From Catenulispora pinisilvae (lineage in GTDB: Bacteria; Actinomycetota; Actinomycetes; Streptomycetales; Catenulisporaceae), in contig NZ_JAAFZA010000055.1 of the NCBI RefSeq assembly GCF_015356865.1, forward strand, positions 1 through 52,378: DNA of 52,378 bases, written 5' to 3'. The stretch's first letter is position 1. Each line of letters starts with the position of its first letter. Under the pieces are notes generated by a model. The model was not told the DNA's origin, ran no database searches, and saw only the letters and a program-made list of their open reading frames with translations. The translations under genes were made by a program, and so were the position numbers. Below are positions 44,104 through 52,378 of the stretch, in pieces.

Positions 44104-45203
44104 CCCAGCCATTCATTCCCCCGGCCCGTCCGGTGACCGGCGAGGATGAGATCGAGGCCGTGGTGCGCGTCATGCGGACCGGTCAGGTCGCCGCCGGCCC
44201 GGAGGTCGAGGCGTTCGAGAACGAGTTCTCGCAGCTGGTCGACGGGCTGCATTGTGTGGCGGTGAACTCCGGTACCTCTGCGCTGCACCTGTCGGTGCTG
44301 GCGTTGGGCGTCAAGCCGGGCGATGAGGTGATCATGCCCTCGTTCTCCTTCGCCGCGACCGCGAACTCGGTGGCGATCGTCGGTGCGGTGCCGGTGTTCG
44401 TGGACATCGAGCGTGGTTCGTTCAACGTCGACCCGGCTGCGATCGAGGCCGCGATCACCCCGAAGACTGTGGCGATCATGCCGGTGCACCTGTACGGGCA
44501 CCCGGCCGCGATGGGCCCGATCATGGAGATCGCGCGTAAGCACGGTCTGAAGGTGATCGAGGACTCTGCGCAGGCTGTCGGGGCGACGCTGGACGGCAAG
44601 GCGATCAGCACTTTCGGCGACGCCGCGTGCATCAGCTTGTACCCGACCAAGAACATCCACTCCATCGAGGGCGGCATCGTGGTCACCCCGGATGCCGAGG
44701 TCGCGCGCCAGGTCCGCCTGCTGCGCAACCAGGGCATGGAGGAGCGGTACAAGAACGAGGTCATCGGCCTGAACAACCGGATCTCCAGCGTGCACGCCGC
44801 CGTCGGCCGGGTGCAGTTGGCGAAGCTGGCCGGGTGGACCAAGCAGCGCCAGGAGAACGCGCGCTACTTCGACACCCACTTGCAGGGCGTCGGCGTTCCG
44901 CCGGTCGCCGCCGGGGCGGAGCACGTGTACCACCAGTACACGATCCGGGTCACCGATGAGGTTGAGGGCGGTCGTGACGGTTTGGCCGTGCGTTTGAAGG
45001 AGCGCGGTATCGGGACCGGCATGTACTACCCGACCCCGATTCACCGGCTGCCGTCGTTCCAGCGTCCCGATGTGGTTTCGCGTGTTGTCGGGGATCTGGT
45101 CGAGACGGAGAAGGCGGCGGCCGAGGCGTTGTCGTTGCCGGTGATGCCGACCCTGTCCCAGGATGAGTTGGAGCGGATCGTGGCTGGGGTGAACGCGCTG
45201 TGA
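44100..45203 (+). CDS. DegT/DnrJ/EryC1 aminotransferase (WbpE-like)
   Basis: A 367-residue PLP enzyme converting a 3-keto sugar nucleotide to the 3-amino sugar. NSGTSALHLSVLALGV binds the phosphate, EDSAQAVGA carries the pyridine-contact Asp, and the PLP lysine is K184 in SLYPTKNIHS. GIGTGMYYPTPIHRLPSF near the end is the sugar-site loop. Sits between acetyltransferase and dehydrogenase in one operon. Confidence 0.93.
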   Translation: MTQPFIPPARPVTGEDEIEAVVRVMRTGQVAAGPEVEAFENEFSQLVDGLHCVAVNSGTSALHLSVLALGVKPGDEVIMPSFSFAATANSVAIVGAVPVFVDIERGSFNVDPAAIEAAITPKTVAIMPVHLYGHPAAMGPIMEIARKHGLKVIEDSAQAVGATLDGKAISTFGDAACISLYPTKNIHSIEGGIVVTPDAEVARQVRLLRNQGMEERYKNEVIGLNNRISSVHAAVGRVQLAKLAGWTKQRQENARYFDTHLQGVGVPPVAAGAEHVYHQYTIRVTDEVEGGRDGLAVRLKERGIGTGMYYPTPIHRLPSFQRPDVVSRVVGDLVETEKAAAEALSLPVMPTLSQDELERIVAGVNAL

Positions 45204-46222
45204 GCGAGGGCAACGGCAAGAAGCTGCGCGCCGGGCTGATCGGTCTGGGCATGATGGGCCGGCACCACGCCCGGGTGTTGGGTTCGATGGAGGGTGTGGA
45301 GCTGGTCGCGGTCGCCGACCCGGGCGGCGATGCGCATGGCGTGGCGAACGGCCGTCCGGTGCTCGGCGACGTGCAGGAGTTGATCGCCGCGGGGATCGAT
45401 TTCGCGGTGGTGGCGGTGCCCACGGTGTTCCACACCGAGACCGGTTTGGCGCTGGCCGAGGCCGGTGTGCACACACTGGTGGAGAAGCCTTTAGCGCCGG
45501 ACGTGGAGTCCGCGACGCTGCTCACCGAGACCTTCGAGCGGGCCGGCCTGGTCGGTGCGGTCGGGCATATCGAGCGGTTCAACCCTTCGTTGCAGAATCT
45601 GCGCAAGCGGTTGGAGCACGGTGAGCTCGGTGAGGTGTTCCAGGTCGTCACCCGGCGTCAGGGTCCGTTCCCGAACCGGATCGCCGATGTCGGTGTGGTG
45701 AAGGATCTGGCCACGCACGACATCGATTCCACGGCCTGGGTGACTCGCCAGCCGTACACCTCGGTTTCGGCGCACACTGCCTACCGGTCGGGTCGTGAGC
45801 ATGAGGATCTGATCGCGATGACCGGTCGGCTGGCCGACGGCACCGTGGTCAACCATTTGGTGAACTGGTTGTCGCCGATGAAGGAGCGGGTCACGATCGT
45901 GACCGGTGAGAAGGGTTGTTTCGTCGCCGACACCCTGACCGCCGATCTGACTTTCTACGCGAACGCCTCGGCGCCGACGATCCCCAGCTGGGAGGCGATG
46001 CAAGCCTTCCGTGGAGTATCGGAGGGCGACATGGTGCGCTTCGCCATCCCCAAGCCGGAACCCCTGCGCACCGAACTCGAGGCGTTCCGGGACGCGGTGC
46101 TGGACGTCGACGGCGGCCGGGACCGCGTGGTGAGCATGCGGCAGGGCCTACAGGTCGTGCGGGTCGCCCAGGCGGCGCTGGACTCGGCCGCCAAGGGCAT
46201 CACCGTCGAGCTCGAAGCGTGA
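45200..46222 (+). CDS. Gfo/Idh/MocA oxidoreductase (WbpB-like)
   Basis: A 340-residue NAD-dependent dehydrogenase. GLIGLGMMGRHHARVL is the Rossmann motif, VEKPLAPDVE holds the conserved E-K-P, and GHIERFNPSLQNL the substrate helix. It would oxidise the 3-OH of a UDP-uronic sugar before transamination. One TTA codon at 45491. GTG overlaps the aminotransferase stop. Confidence 0.92.
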   Translation: MSEGNGKKLRAGLIGLGMMGRHHARVLGSMEGVELVAVADPGGDAHGVANGRPVLGDVQELIAAGIDFAVVAVPTVFHTETGLALAEAGVHTLVEKPLAPDVESATLLTETFERAGLVGAVGHIERFNPSLQNLRKRLEHGELGEVFQVVTRRQGPFPNRIADVGVVKDLATHDIDSTAWVTRQPYTSVSAHTAYRSGREHEDLIAMTGRLADGTVVNHLVNWLSPMKERVTIVTGEKGCFVADTLTADLTFYANASAPTIPSWEAMQAFRGVSEGDMVRFAIPKPEPLRTELEAFRDAVLDVDGGRDRVVSMRQGLQVVRVAQAALDSAAKGITVELEA

Positions 46223-46298
46223 TCGCCGGCAAGCGTTCCGTGACCTCTTCGGCGATGGCCGGAACAGGCCGCTGACCAGCTGAGGACGTTGGGTTATC

Positions 46299-46336
46299 AG
46301 GGCCCCCGAAACCGGGTATCCGGGTTCGGGGGCCCT
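46299..46336 (+). terminator. Hairpin terminator of the sugar-nucleotide operon
   Basis: AGGGCCCCCGAA against TTCGGGGGCCCT, 12 bp, with CCGG/CCGG extending the stem past one mismatch; TTTGACGGGCTCTTT follows. Confidence 0.88.
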
Positions 46337-46424
46337 TTGACGGGCTCTTTACCGGCGTTTGACGACCTTCACGAAACTCTAAGAGTCCTCACGGAGACTG
46401 ATCTCCCCGCAAGGGACGAGTCCG

Positions 46425-46430
46425 TACCAT
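46425..46430 (+). promoter_or_regulatory. -10 element close to the GT2 start
   Basis: TACCAT, five bases, then the in-frame ATG at 46436. Compatible with a leaderless or near-leaderless mRNA after the terminator at 46336. Confidence 0.4.
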
Positions 46431-46435
46431 GCCTG

Positions 46436-47356
46436 ATGAAAGGGGCTGGATCCTTGGAGCACGAGCCGCCTCCTCCCCATGTCAGTGTGGTTCTGCCTTG
46501 TTACAACGAGGAGGCGCACGTCCTGCTGGAGATCCAGCGGATCTGCGCCGCTCTGGACGCCACTGACTACCCCTACGAGGTGCTGGCCGTCGACGACGCT
46601 TCCACGGACGGGACCCTGGAGGTGCTGCGCAAGGCCGAGATCGAGTACCCGAGCGTCAAGGTGGTCGCGTTCTCGCGGAACGGCGGCGCGGGGACTGTGC
46701 GCCGGATCGGGTCGACGATGGCCCGGGGCGACATCGTGGTGTGGACCGACGCCGACATGTCCTATCCGAACGAGCGGATCCCCGAGTTGGTGGAGATGCT
46801 CGATTTCGACGCGGGCATCGATCAGGTCGTGGGTGCCCGCAAGGCGGAGATGGGTTCGCACCGGCTGCTGCGGATACCGGCGAAGTGGGTCATCCGCAAG
46901 ATCGCGGAGAAGCTGACCAACCAGAAGATCCCGGACCTGAACTCGGGTTTGCGCGCTATGCGGCGTGAGGTCGCAAAGCCGTATCTGCGGTTGCTGCCGC
47001 CCGGGTTCTCGTGTGTCACCACGATCACGTTGGCGTTCATGTCCAACCAGAAGAACGTGGTCTACATCCCGATCGACTACGCGAAGCGGGCCGGGAAGTC
47101 CAAGTTCAAGTTCGTGAAGGACGCCTACCGCTACATCCTGCAAGTCCTTCGGATGGTCATGTACTTCAACCCGCTGAAGGTCCTGATGCCGCCGGCGTTG
47201 TGGCTGGTCGGGATCGGCGCGGTGAAGGCGGTGTTCGACCTGGTGGTGCATCCGTTCCGGTTCGCGCAGAACACGGCTCTGCTGATTCTCAGTGGTCTGA
47301 TCATCGCCTCCATGGCGCTGCTCGCCGACCTCATCGTGCGGTCGCGGCCGGAGTGA
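46436..47356 (+). CDS. Glycosyltransferase family 2 (polyprenyl-phosphate sugar synthase-like)
   Basis: A 306-residue GT-A enzyme. PHVSVVLPCYNEEAHVLLEI, AVDDASTDGTLEVL and VVWTDADMSYPNERIPEL carry the D-D and D-A-D motifs of DPM1/GtrB-like enzymes, with NSGLRAMRREVAKPYLRLLP as acceptor loop. Two C-terminal helices (about 235-300). It probably makes a lipid-linked sugar used by a GT-C protein such as the one at 36901 or by the protein downstream. GTGA overlap with the next gene. Confidence 0.9.
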   Translation: MKGAGSLEHEPPPPHVSVVLPCYNEEAHVLLEIQRICAALDATDYPYEVLAVDDASTDGTLEVLRKAEIEYPSVKVVAFSRNGGAGTVRRIGSTMARGDIVVWTDADMSYPNERIPELVEMLDFDAGIDQVVGARKAEMGSHRLLRIPAKWVIRKIAEKLTNQKIPDLNSGLRAMRREVAKPYLRLLPPGFSCVTTITLAFMSNQKNVVYIPIDYAKRAGKSKFKFVKDAYRYILQVLRMVMYFNPLKVLMPPALWLVGIGAVKAVFDLVVHPFRFAQNTALLILSGLIIASMALLADLIVRSRPE

Positions 47357-50300
47357 GCCGGCGGCGTCTTCGGGGGACACATCTGGTCACCGCGGTGGCC
47401 GTGCTGGCCGCGCTGTATCTGGCGGTCGGGGGCATCGCCTCGCAGTTGGCGGGGCGCAGCGTCCTCGCCGACACCGACTACATGGTGCGCTACGGGGCGT
47501 ACGCCAACGCCGGCTTCGCCGACTCGCAGAGCAAGAACCTGATGCAGTCGGACGTCTACAGCGCGGAGATCCCGGCCGAGGACCTGTTCGCCAAGGGGGT
47601 CAAGTCCGGGAAGGCCGCGGCTTGGGACCCCTACATCGTCGGCGGGACGCCGCTGGGTACCAACCCCAACAACGCGCTGGCATCTCCGGTGACCGCGCCT
47701 TATTACGTGTTGCCGTCTTGGCTGGCGCCGGCTTATGAGCGGCTGGCCGAGGTGCTGGTCGGCTTGGTCGGGCTGTATCTGTTCCTGCGCCGGCTGAAGC
47801 TTTCGCCGCCGGCCGCACTGGTCGGCGGGATGGCGTACGTTTCCGGCGCCTACATGGTGGCTTGGCAGGGCTGGCCGCAGACCCGGGTCGGGGCCTTTGT
47901 GCCGCTGCTGTTCTGGGCGGTCGAGCGGTTCCTGCAACTGCGGCGGTTCCGTGACGTCGCGGTGTTGGCCGTGGCGGTCGCGTGCCTCATGCTCGGCGGA
48001 TTCCCGGCGGTGGAGGGCTATGCGCTGCTGACCGCTGGTGTCTATGCGCTGGTGCGGACCCGCAAGATCGGGCAGTTGATCGGGCTCGGTGTGGGCGTCG
48101 CGGCCGGGGCCGGGCTGGCGATGTTCCAGTTGCTGCCGTTCGCGAAGTTCTATTCGTCGTGGCTGATCGAAGGGCGTGGGCAGAGCGGATCGGACCATCT
48201 GGACCCGGTGACGTTCCTGACGTCGTTCGCCCCGTGGGCGTTCGGCGGCGTGGCCTCCAACGGCCAGGAGCTGTGGTACCTGGACCGCAACGCCGTCGAG
48301 GCGCTGGGCTATGTCGGCGCGGCCGTGCTGGTGCTGGTCGTGGTCGCGGTGATGGCGGTCCGGCGGGGCCGGATCCTGTTGCCGCGCGGGGTGTGGGTGT
48401 TCTTCGTCGCCGCCGCCGCGGTGTGGATGTTGTTGGTGTACCACGGTGGCTGGGCGCTGGCGGCCACCCAGCATGTTCCGGTGCTGAGAGCGCTGTTCGG
48501 GGCCAACTTCATCGGACGGGCGCGGTGTGTGACCGGGTTGTTGCTGGCGTGTCTGGCGGCGGTCGGTTTCGAGGTCGTGCTGCGGAAGCGTTCGGAGTTC
48601 GTGGCGGCGCCGGCTTCGGCTTCGGGCGCGGCTGCGTCCCGTGGGCGGTTCGGGCAGTGGGTCGCCCTTCGGCTTCGGATCGCTCCGGTCGCGCGCTGGG
48701 CCGAGTCGGCCTCGGCGCGGTGGCCCCGGACGCGGGCGCTGGCCGGCCGGTCGGCCGCGCCGGCGTGGGCGGCCCTGGTGGTGCTGGTGGTCGGGCTGGA
48801 GGCCTGGGCCCTGGTGGGGCAGGGGCGCAAGCTCGCGGTCACCGATGGCGCCAGCGGGTACAACGGTTCTGACGCCGCGTCGGCCACGCAGGTCGCCGTC
48901 GCCACCTACAACCGGGAGATCCACCGCGGTCTGTTGCTGATCGGCGCCGCGGCGCTGCTGGTCGGCCTGCTGTGGCTGGTGTCCCGGTTCGGCGGCTCGG
49001 TGCGGCGGCTGGGCCTGGTGCGGGTGCTGGCGGCGTGCGGGGTGGTGGCGATGGTCGCCGCCGAGGGGACGTCCTTCATAGGGCGGTTCACCCCCAGCGC
49101 CGATAAGTCGACTTTCTATCCGGTGACGGACACCCAGGAGTTCCTGGCCGCCAACCTCGGCCACTCCCGCTACGCGAGCACGTCCGAGGGCTCGGTGATC
49201 GGCACCGACTCGGTGTACGGGCTGCGGGCGCTGAACGGGCACGCGTTCCTGAACTCGGCGTTCGCGACGCTGGTGAAGGGGATGCCGGGGGATCCGGTGC
49301 CGGCCCCGACCCGGCTGGCGTTCAGCCCGGACGAGGCGCAGGCCACCAGCCCGATCCTGGACCGGCTGGGGGTGGCGTACTTCACCGCCGCGCCCAGCGA
49401 GCCGGTGTTCGGGACCGTGCACCCGGCGGCCGGCGACGGTTCGTCGGTGGACCTCCAGCCGAACGTGCCGGTCACGGTGACCCTGCCGGTCGGGGACGAC
49501 GTGCGGGCCCTGGGACTGGTCCCCACCTCGGCCGCCGACGTGTTCTCCTACGCGCCGATCACGAGCAACGACTGGATCGAGGTCACGGTCTCGGACGGGG
49601 CCGGCACGACGACGTCGAAGCGGCTGACCGAGGGCATCCAGACCGGGGTGGAGTTCGACGTGCCGCTGGCGCTGGACTCCCCGGCGCAGCACGGCCCGCG
49701 CACGGCGACGATAACGCTGCACACGGACAAGGCGACGCCGCTGGCGGTCGCCGCCGTCGCCGGGACACCGGCGCTGGCCACCGTCACCGACCCCGGCGAC
49801 GGCCTGAAGCTGGTCTACGCCGGCTCGTCGGTGATCTACCAGCGCCTGAACGCGATGCCGCGGATCCGCTGGGCCGACGCCTCGGTGGTGGTCTCGAACG
49901 CCGCGTCCCGGGTCGACCTGCTGGCCTCCGGGCAGCTGGACGGCTCCACGGTGGTGCTGAACAGCGGCACGGCCCTGCCGGCGCCGACGCTGCTGGCGTC
50001 AGGGGCCTCATCAGGCACACCGGCTCCGGGCTCGGCGGCGGCGGACTCGGCAGCGGCCTCCGCCACCGTGGCCGGCTCCGCCTCCGCAACCGTCGACGGC
50101 GCGGTCACAGTGACCTCCGACGGCATGGACTCGGTCGGCGCCCTGGTGGACAACCCGACCGCCGGCTACCTCGTGGTGGCGGACTCCGACCAGGTCGGCT
50201 GGTCCGCCACGGTGGACGGCAAACCGGCCCGCCTGGTCCCCGCCGACCAGGGCCTGGTAGCGGTCTCGGTGCCGGCCGGCAGCCACACCGTCAAGCTGCG

Positions 50301-50592
50301 CTACAAATCCCCGGACAACGGCATCGGCGGCTACGCCAGCGCCGCGACCGCTTTCGCCCTGGCCGGGGGCGTCGGGGCGGAGACCTGGTGCTCCCGCCGC
50401 GGTCGCTCGACGCCTTGGGAGCTGGCGTGGATGCGCGCCCGGGCCCGCCGCGTCGCAGCGGTACAGCCAGGCGGCGTGGGCGCGGCGGACGTGGCGCTGC
50501 TGGCGACGGATGGGGGCGGCGGACCGCCGGGCGCGAGGCCCGGGGACGGCGACGCGCCCGGGCTGGACGGGCCGGAGGACGCGAGTGTGTGA
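47353..50592 (+). CDS. Large YfhO-like membrane protein
   Basis: A 1079-residue protein. About 12 helices in residues 5-580, with the YfhO-type motif region WDPYIVGGTPLGTNPNNA after the first helix and PYYVLPSWLAPAYERLAEVL. A periplasmic beta-rich part (about 590-990) ends GYLVVADSDQVGWSATVDGK and SHTVKLRYKSP, the conserved YfhO C-terminal signature. YfhO proteins decorate teichoic or other surface glycans with sugars from lipid carriers. Coupled to the upstream GT2, its likely carrier-sugar supplier. An Ala/Gly/Ser stretch near 880-905 is low complexity. Confidence 0.85.
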   Translation: MSRRRLRGTHLVTAVAVLAALYLAVGGIASQLAGRSVLADTDYMVRYGAYANAGFADSQSKNLMQSDVYSAEIPAEDLFAKGVKSGKAAAWDPYIVGGTPLGTNPNNALASPVTAPYYVLPSWLAPAYERLAEVLVGLVGLYLFLRRLKLSPPAALVGGMAYVSGAYMVAWQGWPQTRVGAFVPLLFWAVERFLQLRRFRDVAVLAVAVACLMLGGFPAVEGYALLTAGVYALVRTRKIGQLIGLGVGVAAGAGLAMFQLLPFAKFYSSWLIEGRGQSGSDHLDPVTFLTSFAPWAFGGVASNGQELWYLDRNAVEALGYVGAAVLVLVVVAVMAVRRGRILLPRGVWVFFVAAAAVWMLLVYHGGWALAATQHVPVLRALFGANFIGRARCVTGLLLACLAAVGFEVVLRKRSEFVAAPASASGAAASRGRFGQWVALRLRIAPVARWAESASARWPRTRALAGRSAAPAWAALVVLVVGLEAWALVGQGRKLAVTDGASGYNGSDAASATQVAVATYNREIHRGLLLIGAAALLVGLLWLVSRFGGSVRRLGLVRVLAACGVVAMVAAEGTSFIGRFTPSADKSTFYPVTDTQEFLAANLGHSRYASTSEGSVIGTDSVYGLRALNGHAFLNSAFATLVKGMPGDPVPAPTRLAFSPDEAQATSPILDRLGVAYFTAAPSEPVFGTVHPAAGDGSSVDLQPNVPVTVTLPVGDDVRALGLVPTSAADVFSYAPITSNDWIEVTVSDGAGTTTSKRLTEGIQTGVEFDVPLALDSPAQHGPRTATITLHTDKATPLAVAAVAGTPALATVTDPGDGLKLVYAGSSVIYQRLNAMPRIRWADASVVVSNAASRVDLLASGQLDGSTVVLNSGTALPAPTLLASGASSGTPAPGSAAADSAAASATVAGSASATVDGAVTVTSDGMDSVGALVDNPTAGYLVVADSDQVGWSATVDGKPARLVPADQGLVAVSVPAGSHTVKLRYKSPDNGIGGYASAATAFALAGGVGAETWCSRRGRSTPWELAWMRARARRVAAVQPGGVGAADVALLATDGGGGPPGARPGDGDAPGLDGPEDASV

Positions 50593-50653
50593 GGCGCCGG
50601 TTCGCGGTTCGGGCTCGCGGTGCGGCTACACCGCGCTACATCCCGTCGCCGAC

Positions 50654-51748
50654 TCAGCGCCCGAACCCGAGCTCCGCCAACTTCGCGAGCAGCGGCTCCA
50701 CCACGTGTGCGGGCGTGAACTTCTCGCGGGCGGCGGTGCTCGACGCGTGCTTCAGCTTCGCCAGTTCGTCGGGGTTCTCCGCCAGGGCGGCGAGGGCCGC
50801 GGCGAGCGCTGCCGGGTCGCCGGGGGCGACGTAGCGCGCGGCGTCGCCGAAGGCCCGGCGTTGGGGCGGGGTGTCCGAGGTGACGATCGCGCAGCCGGCC
50901 GCCGCGCCTTGGTAGACCTTGTTCGGGACCACGCGCAGGGCCTTCGGGCCGGTGCCGAAGATGCCGAGGCAGACGTCGTGCGCGGCGACCAGGGCCGGCA
51001 GGTCCGCCGAGGCGATCCAGTCGTGCCAGGTCACCGTCTCGGCGCTGCCCGCGTAGTCGAGGGCCTGCTGTTTGTCCTGGCCGCTGCCGATCATGGTGAA
51101 GCGGATCGGCCGGTCGGTGAGGCGGGCGATGGCGCTGCCGATCGTGGCGGCGCCCTGGAGCGGGGTGAACAGGCCGTAGAAGACCACGCGCAGGGGGCCC
51201 TGGGCCGGCGCCGGTTCGGGGGCGAACCACTCGTCCGGAGCACCGACCGGCACCACCACCGCATGCTCCCGGTGTTTGGCGGGCAGGGTCTCCCGGTGTT
51301 CCTCGGTGTCGACCACCACCACGTGGGCGGAGCTGAGCGCGGCCGCGTCGATGGCCCGCAGCAGGGGCTGGCGCACCCCATGGCTGACCTGCCGGTCCCG
51401 CCCGGTGTCGGCGGCGCCGATGAGATGGTCCAGCACCACGCGCCGGCGGCCGAACAGCACCCGGGCCAGCAGCACGTCGAAGTGCCCGAGGTACCCGACC
51501 ACCACGACGTCGGGCCGCGGGCCGCGCATCGAGCGCCACGCCAGCCGCGCCCAGCAGCGCGCCAGCCGCGCGCCCAGGGCGGGCACGCGCCACGGTTGTG
51601 CCAGCATCTTGACCCGCGCGGCGGTGTCGAACCCCAAGGGCGCGTTACACTCGCGCACCTCATGACCCGCACGACGCAGCCCCTCGGCGATGACTCCCAC
51701 CCGGGGGTGCGCCGCCACATCGTAAGTACCGAAGATCAGGACGCGCAT
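50654..51748 (-). CDS. Glycosyltransferase family 4-like
   Basis: A 364-residue GT-B enzyme. MRVLIFGTYDVAAHPRVGVI, VVVDTEEHRETLPAKH, RVVFYGLFTPLQGAATIGSA and VPNKVYQGAAAGCAIVTSDT. Convergent with the YfhO-like gene. TACTGT lies 8 nt before the ATG (minus strand), so it may be leaderless; the ATG overlaps the divergent ATG at 51747. Confidence 0.88.
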   Translation of the reverse strand: MRVLIFGTYDVAAHPRVGVIAEGLRRAGHEVRECNAPLGFDTAARVKMLAQPWRVPALGARLARCWARLAWRSMRGPRPDVVVVGYLGHFDVLLARVLFGRRRVVLDHLIGAADTGRDRQVSHGVRQPLLRAIDAAALSSAHVVVVDTEEHRETLPAKHREHAVVVPVGAPDEWFAPEPAPAQGPLRVVFYGLFTPLQGAATIGSAIARLTDRPIRFTMIGSGQDKQQALDYAGSAETVTWHDWIASADLPALVAAHDVCLGIFGTGPKALRVVPNKVYQGAAAGCAIVTSDTPPQRRAFGDAARYVAPGDPAALAAALAALAENPDELAKLKHASSTAAREKFTPAHVVEPLLAKLAELGFGR

Positions 51749-52378
51749 GGTCAGCCACAGTAGCGGTTCCGCCTATGGCCGCAGGGCCGGTGACGGCGAG
51801 TCAGCCGGAGCCGAGAGCCTGGCCGGCGCGACCGGTGCGCCCGCGGCCGACCCGGGCGACGCCGAAGGCACCTCGGCCCAGGCACAGGCGCCCATCGCGA
51901 CGCCTTCCACCGACGGTGCCCCGGCCCATGCGGAGCCTGCGGCCGGTGTCCTGACCGGCGCTCAGGCCAACGCCGAATCCTCGGCCGCCGCGACCAGTGC
52001 TCTGACCAACGCCGAATCCTCGGCCATGACCGCTCCCGAAGCCGGCGCCAACGTCGCGGGCAAGACCGGCACCGACGCCGCCGCCAAGACCGGCACCGAC
52101 GCCGAATCCTCGGCTAAGACCGCTCCCGAAGCCGGCGCCAACGCCGCGGGCAAGACCGGCACCGACGCCGCCGCCAAGACCGGCACCGACGCCGAATCCT
52201 CGGCTAAGACCGCTCCCGAAGTTGGCCCCAACGCTGGCGCCAAGCCCGGCACCAAGCCCGGCACCAAGCCCGGCGCCAAGCCCGGCGCCAAGCCCGGCCC
52301 CAACGCCGCCGCCGAAACCGGCCTCGGCACCGTCACCGAAGCCGACCTCGAAGCCGACCTCGAAACACCCCTCCGCCC
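51747..52378 (+). CDS. Repeat-rich N-terminal part of an unfinished ORF
   Basis: An uninterrupted frame of at least 210 codons from ATG 51747 to the window end. Starts MVSHSSGSAYGRRAGDGESA and is Ala/Gly/Thr/Glu/Lys-rich throughout, with a 30-residue tandem repeat (AESSA.TAPEAGAN.AGKTGT and DAAAKTGTD) and five KPG(T/A) units. No signal peptide. Such disordered leaders often precede membrane domains in actinobacterial surface-glycan proteins, but the functional part is outside. The start is uncertain since the ATG overlaps the divergent gene. Confidence 0.5.
   Translation, partial: MVSHSSGSAYGRRAGDGESAGAESLAGATGAPAADPGDAEGTSAQAQAPIATPSTDGAPAHAEPAAGVLTGAQANAESSAAATSALTNAESSAMTAPEAGANVAGKTGTDAAAKTGTDAESSAKTAPEAGANAAGKTGTDAAAKTGTDAESSAKTAPEVGPNAGAKPGTKPGTKPGAKPGAKPGPNAAAETGLGTVTEADLEADLETPLR
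52011..52229. repeat. 90-bp tandem repeat, two full copies plus part
   Basis: Units begin at 52011, 52101 and 52191, each opening GCCGAATCCTCGGC; the first two differ at only a few bases. All are in frame with the ORF from 51747. Confidence 0.85.
52239..52298. repeat. 12-bp tandem repeat, five copies
   Basis: (G/A)CCAAGCCCGGC five times, encoding (A/T)KPG. Directly follows the 90-bp repeats. Confidence 0.85.

Noticed and set aside
47131..49722. Long minus-strand open frame opposite the YfhO-like gene
   Set aside because: Composition typical of antisense GC-rich shadows; no start context.

Overview
The window is high-GC DNA with strong G/C third-position bias, frequent GTG starts, start/stop overlaps (ATGA, GTGA) and several promoter -10 motifs placed directly before the start codon. 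This points to an actinomycete, plausibly a Streptomyces- or Catenulispora-like filamentous actinobacterium. The genus is a guess. I see no tRNA, rRNA, CRISPR array, transposase or integrase.

Layout. (1) 1-7.4 kb, minus strand, core metabolism: the start of rarD, an APC-type permease fused to an OB-fold domain, the korAB pair for 2-oxoacid:ferredoxin oxidoreductase, and a UDP-glucose dehydrogenase, with clear hairpin terminators after three of the units. (2) 7.8-20 kb, plus strand, a secreted/transport region: two DUF1508-like genes, the fossil of a deleted phosphate-binding-protein paralogue, an intact secreted PstS-like protein, a small secreted protein, then a tight Pst-type ABC operon. 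That operon reads: large membrane-anchored PstS-like protein, PstC, PstA, second anchored PstS-like protein with a glycine-rich stalk, a sortase-fold protein lacking the catalytic His and Cys, PstB. (3) 20-27.3 kb: glutaminase with an overlapping upstream small ORF, a NarL-type two-component system, an ECF sigma factor with a SnoaL-like tail, a STAS-domain protein, a RibD/DHFR-fold reductase, a membrane protein, and a thioesterase/ACT pair.

(4) 27.4-52.4 kb: a large surface-polysaccharide locus. It holds about nine glycosyltransferases (GT2, GT4-like and one GT-C type), an ABC-2 polysaccharide exporter (Wzm/Wzt or TagGH type), an N-acetyltransferase/DegT aminotransferase/Gfo-Idh dehydrogenase trio like WbpD/WbpE/WbpB that would make a diacetamido-uronic-type nucleotide sugar, a YfhO-like membrane protein, and the start of a repeat-rich ORF that runs off the window. 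Embedded in it are a Uma2 endonuclease-fold gene and a small module of a TrmB/LuxR-type regulator divergent from a 55-residue secreted peptide ending in a CxxC motif.

How it fits together: the UDP-glucose dehydrogenase and the Wbp-like trio would supply acidic or amino sugars, the glycosyltransferases would assemble them, and the ABC exporter would move the chain outward. The Pst-like locus looks like a rebuilt, surface-anchored solute-capture system in which a dead sortase fold has replaced an enzyme. That locus, the permease-OB fusion and the secreted-peptide module are the parts I consider most likely to be undescribed.
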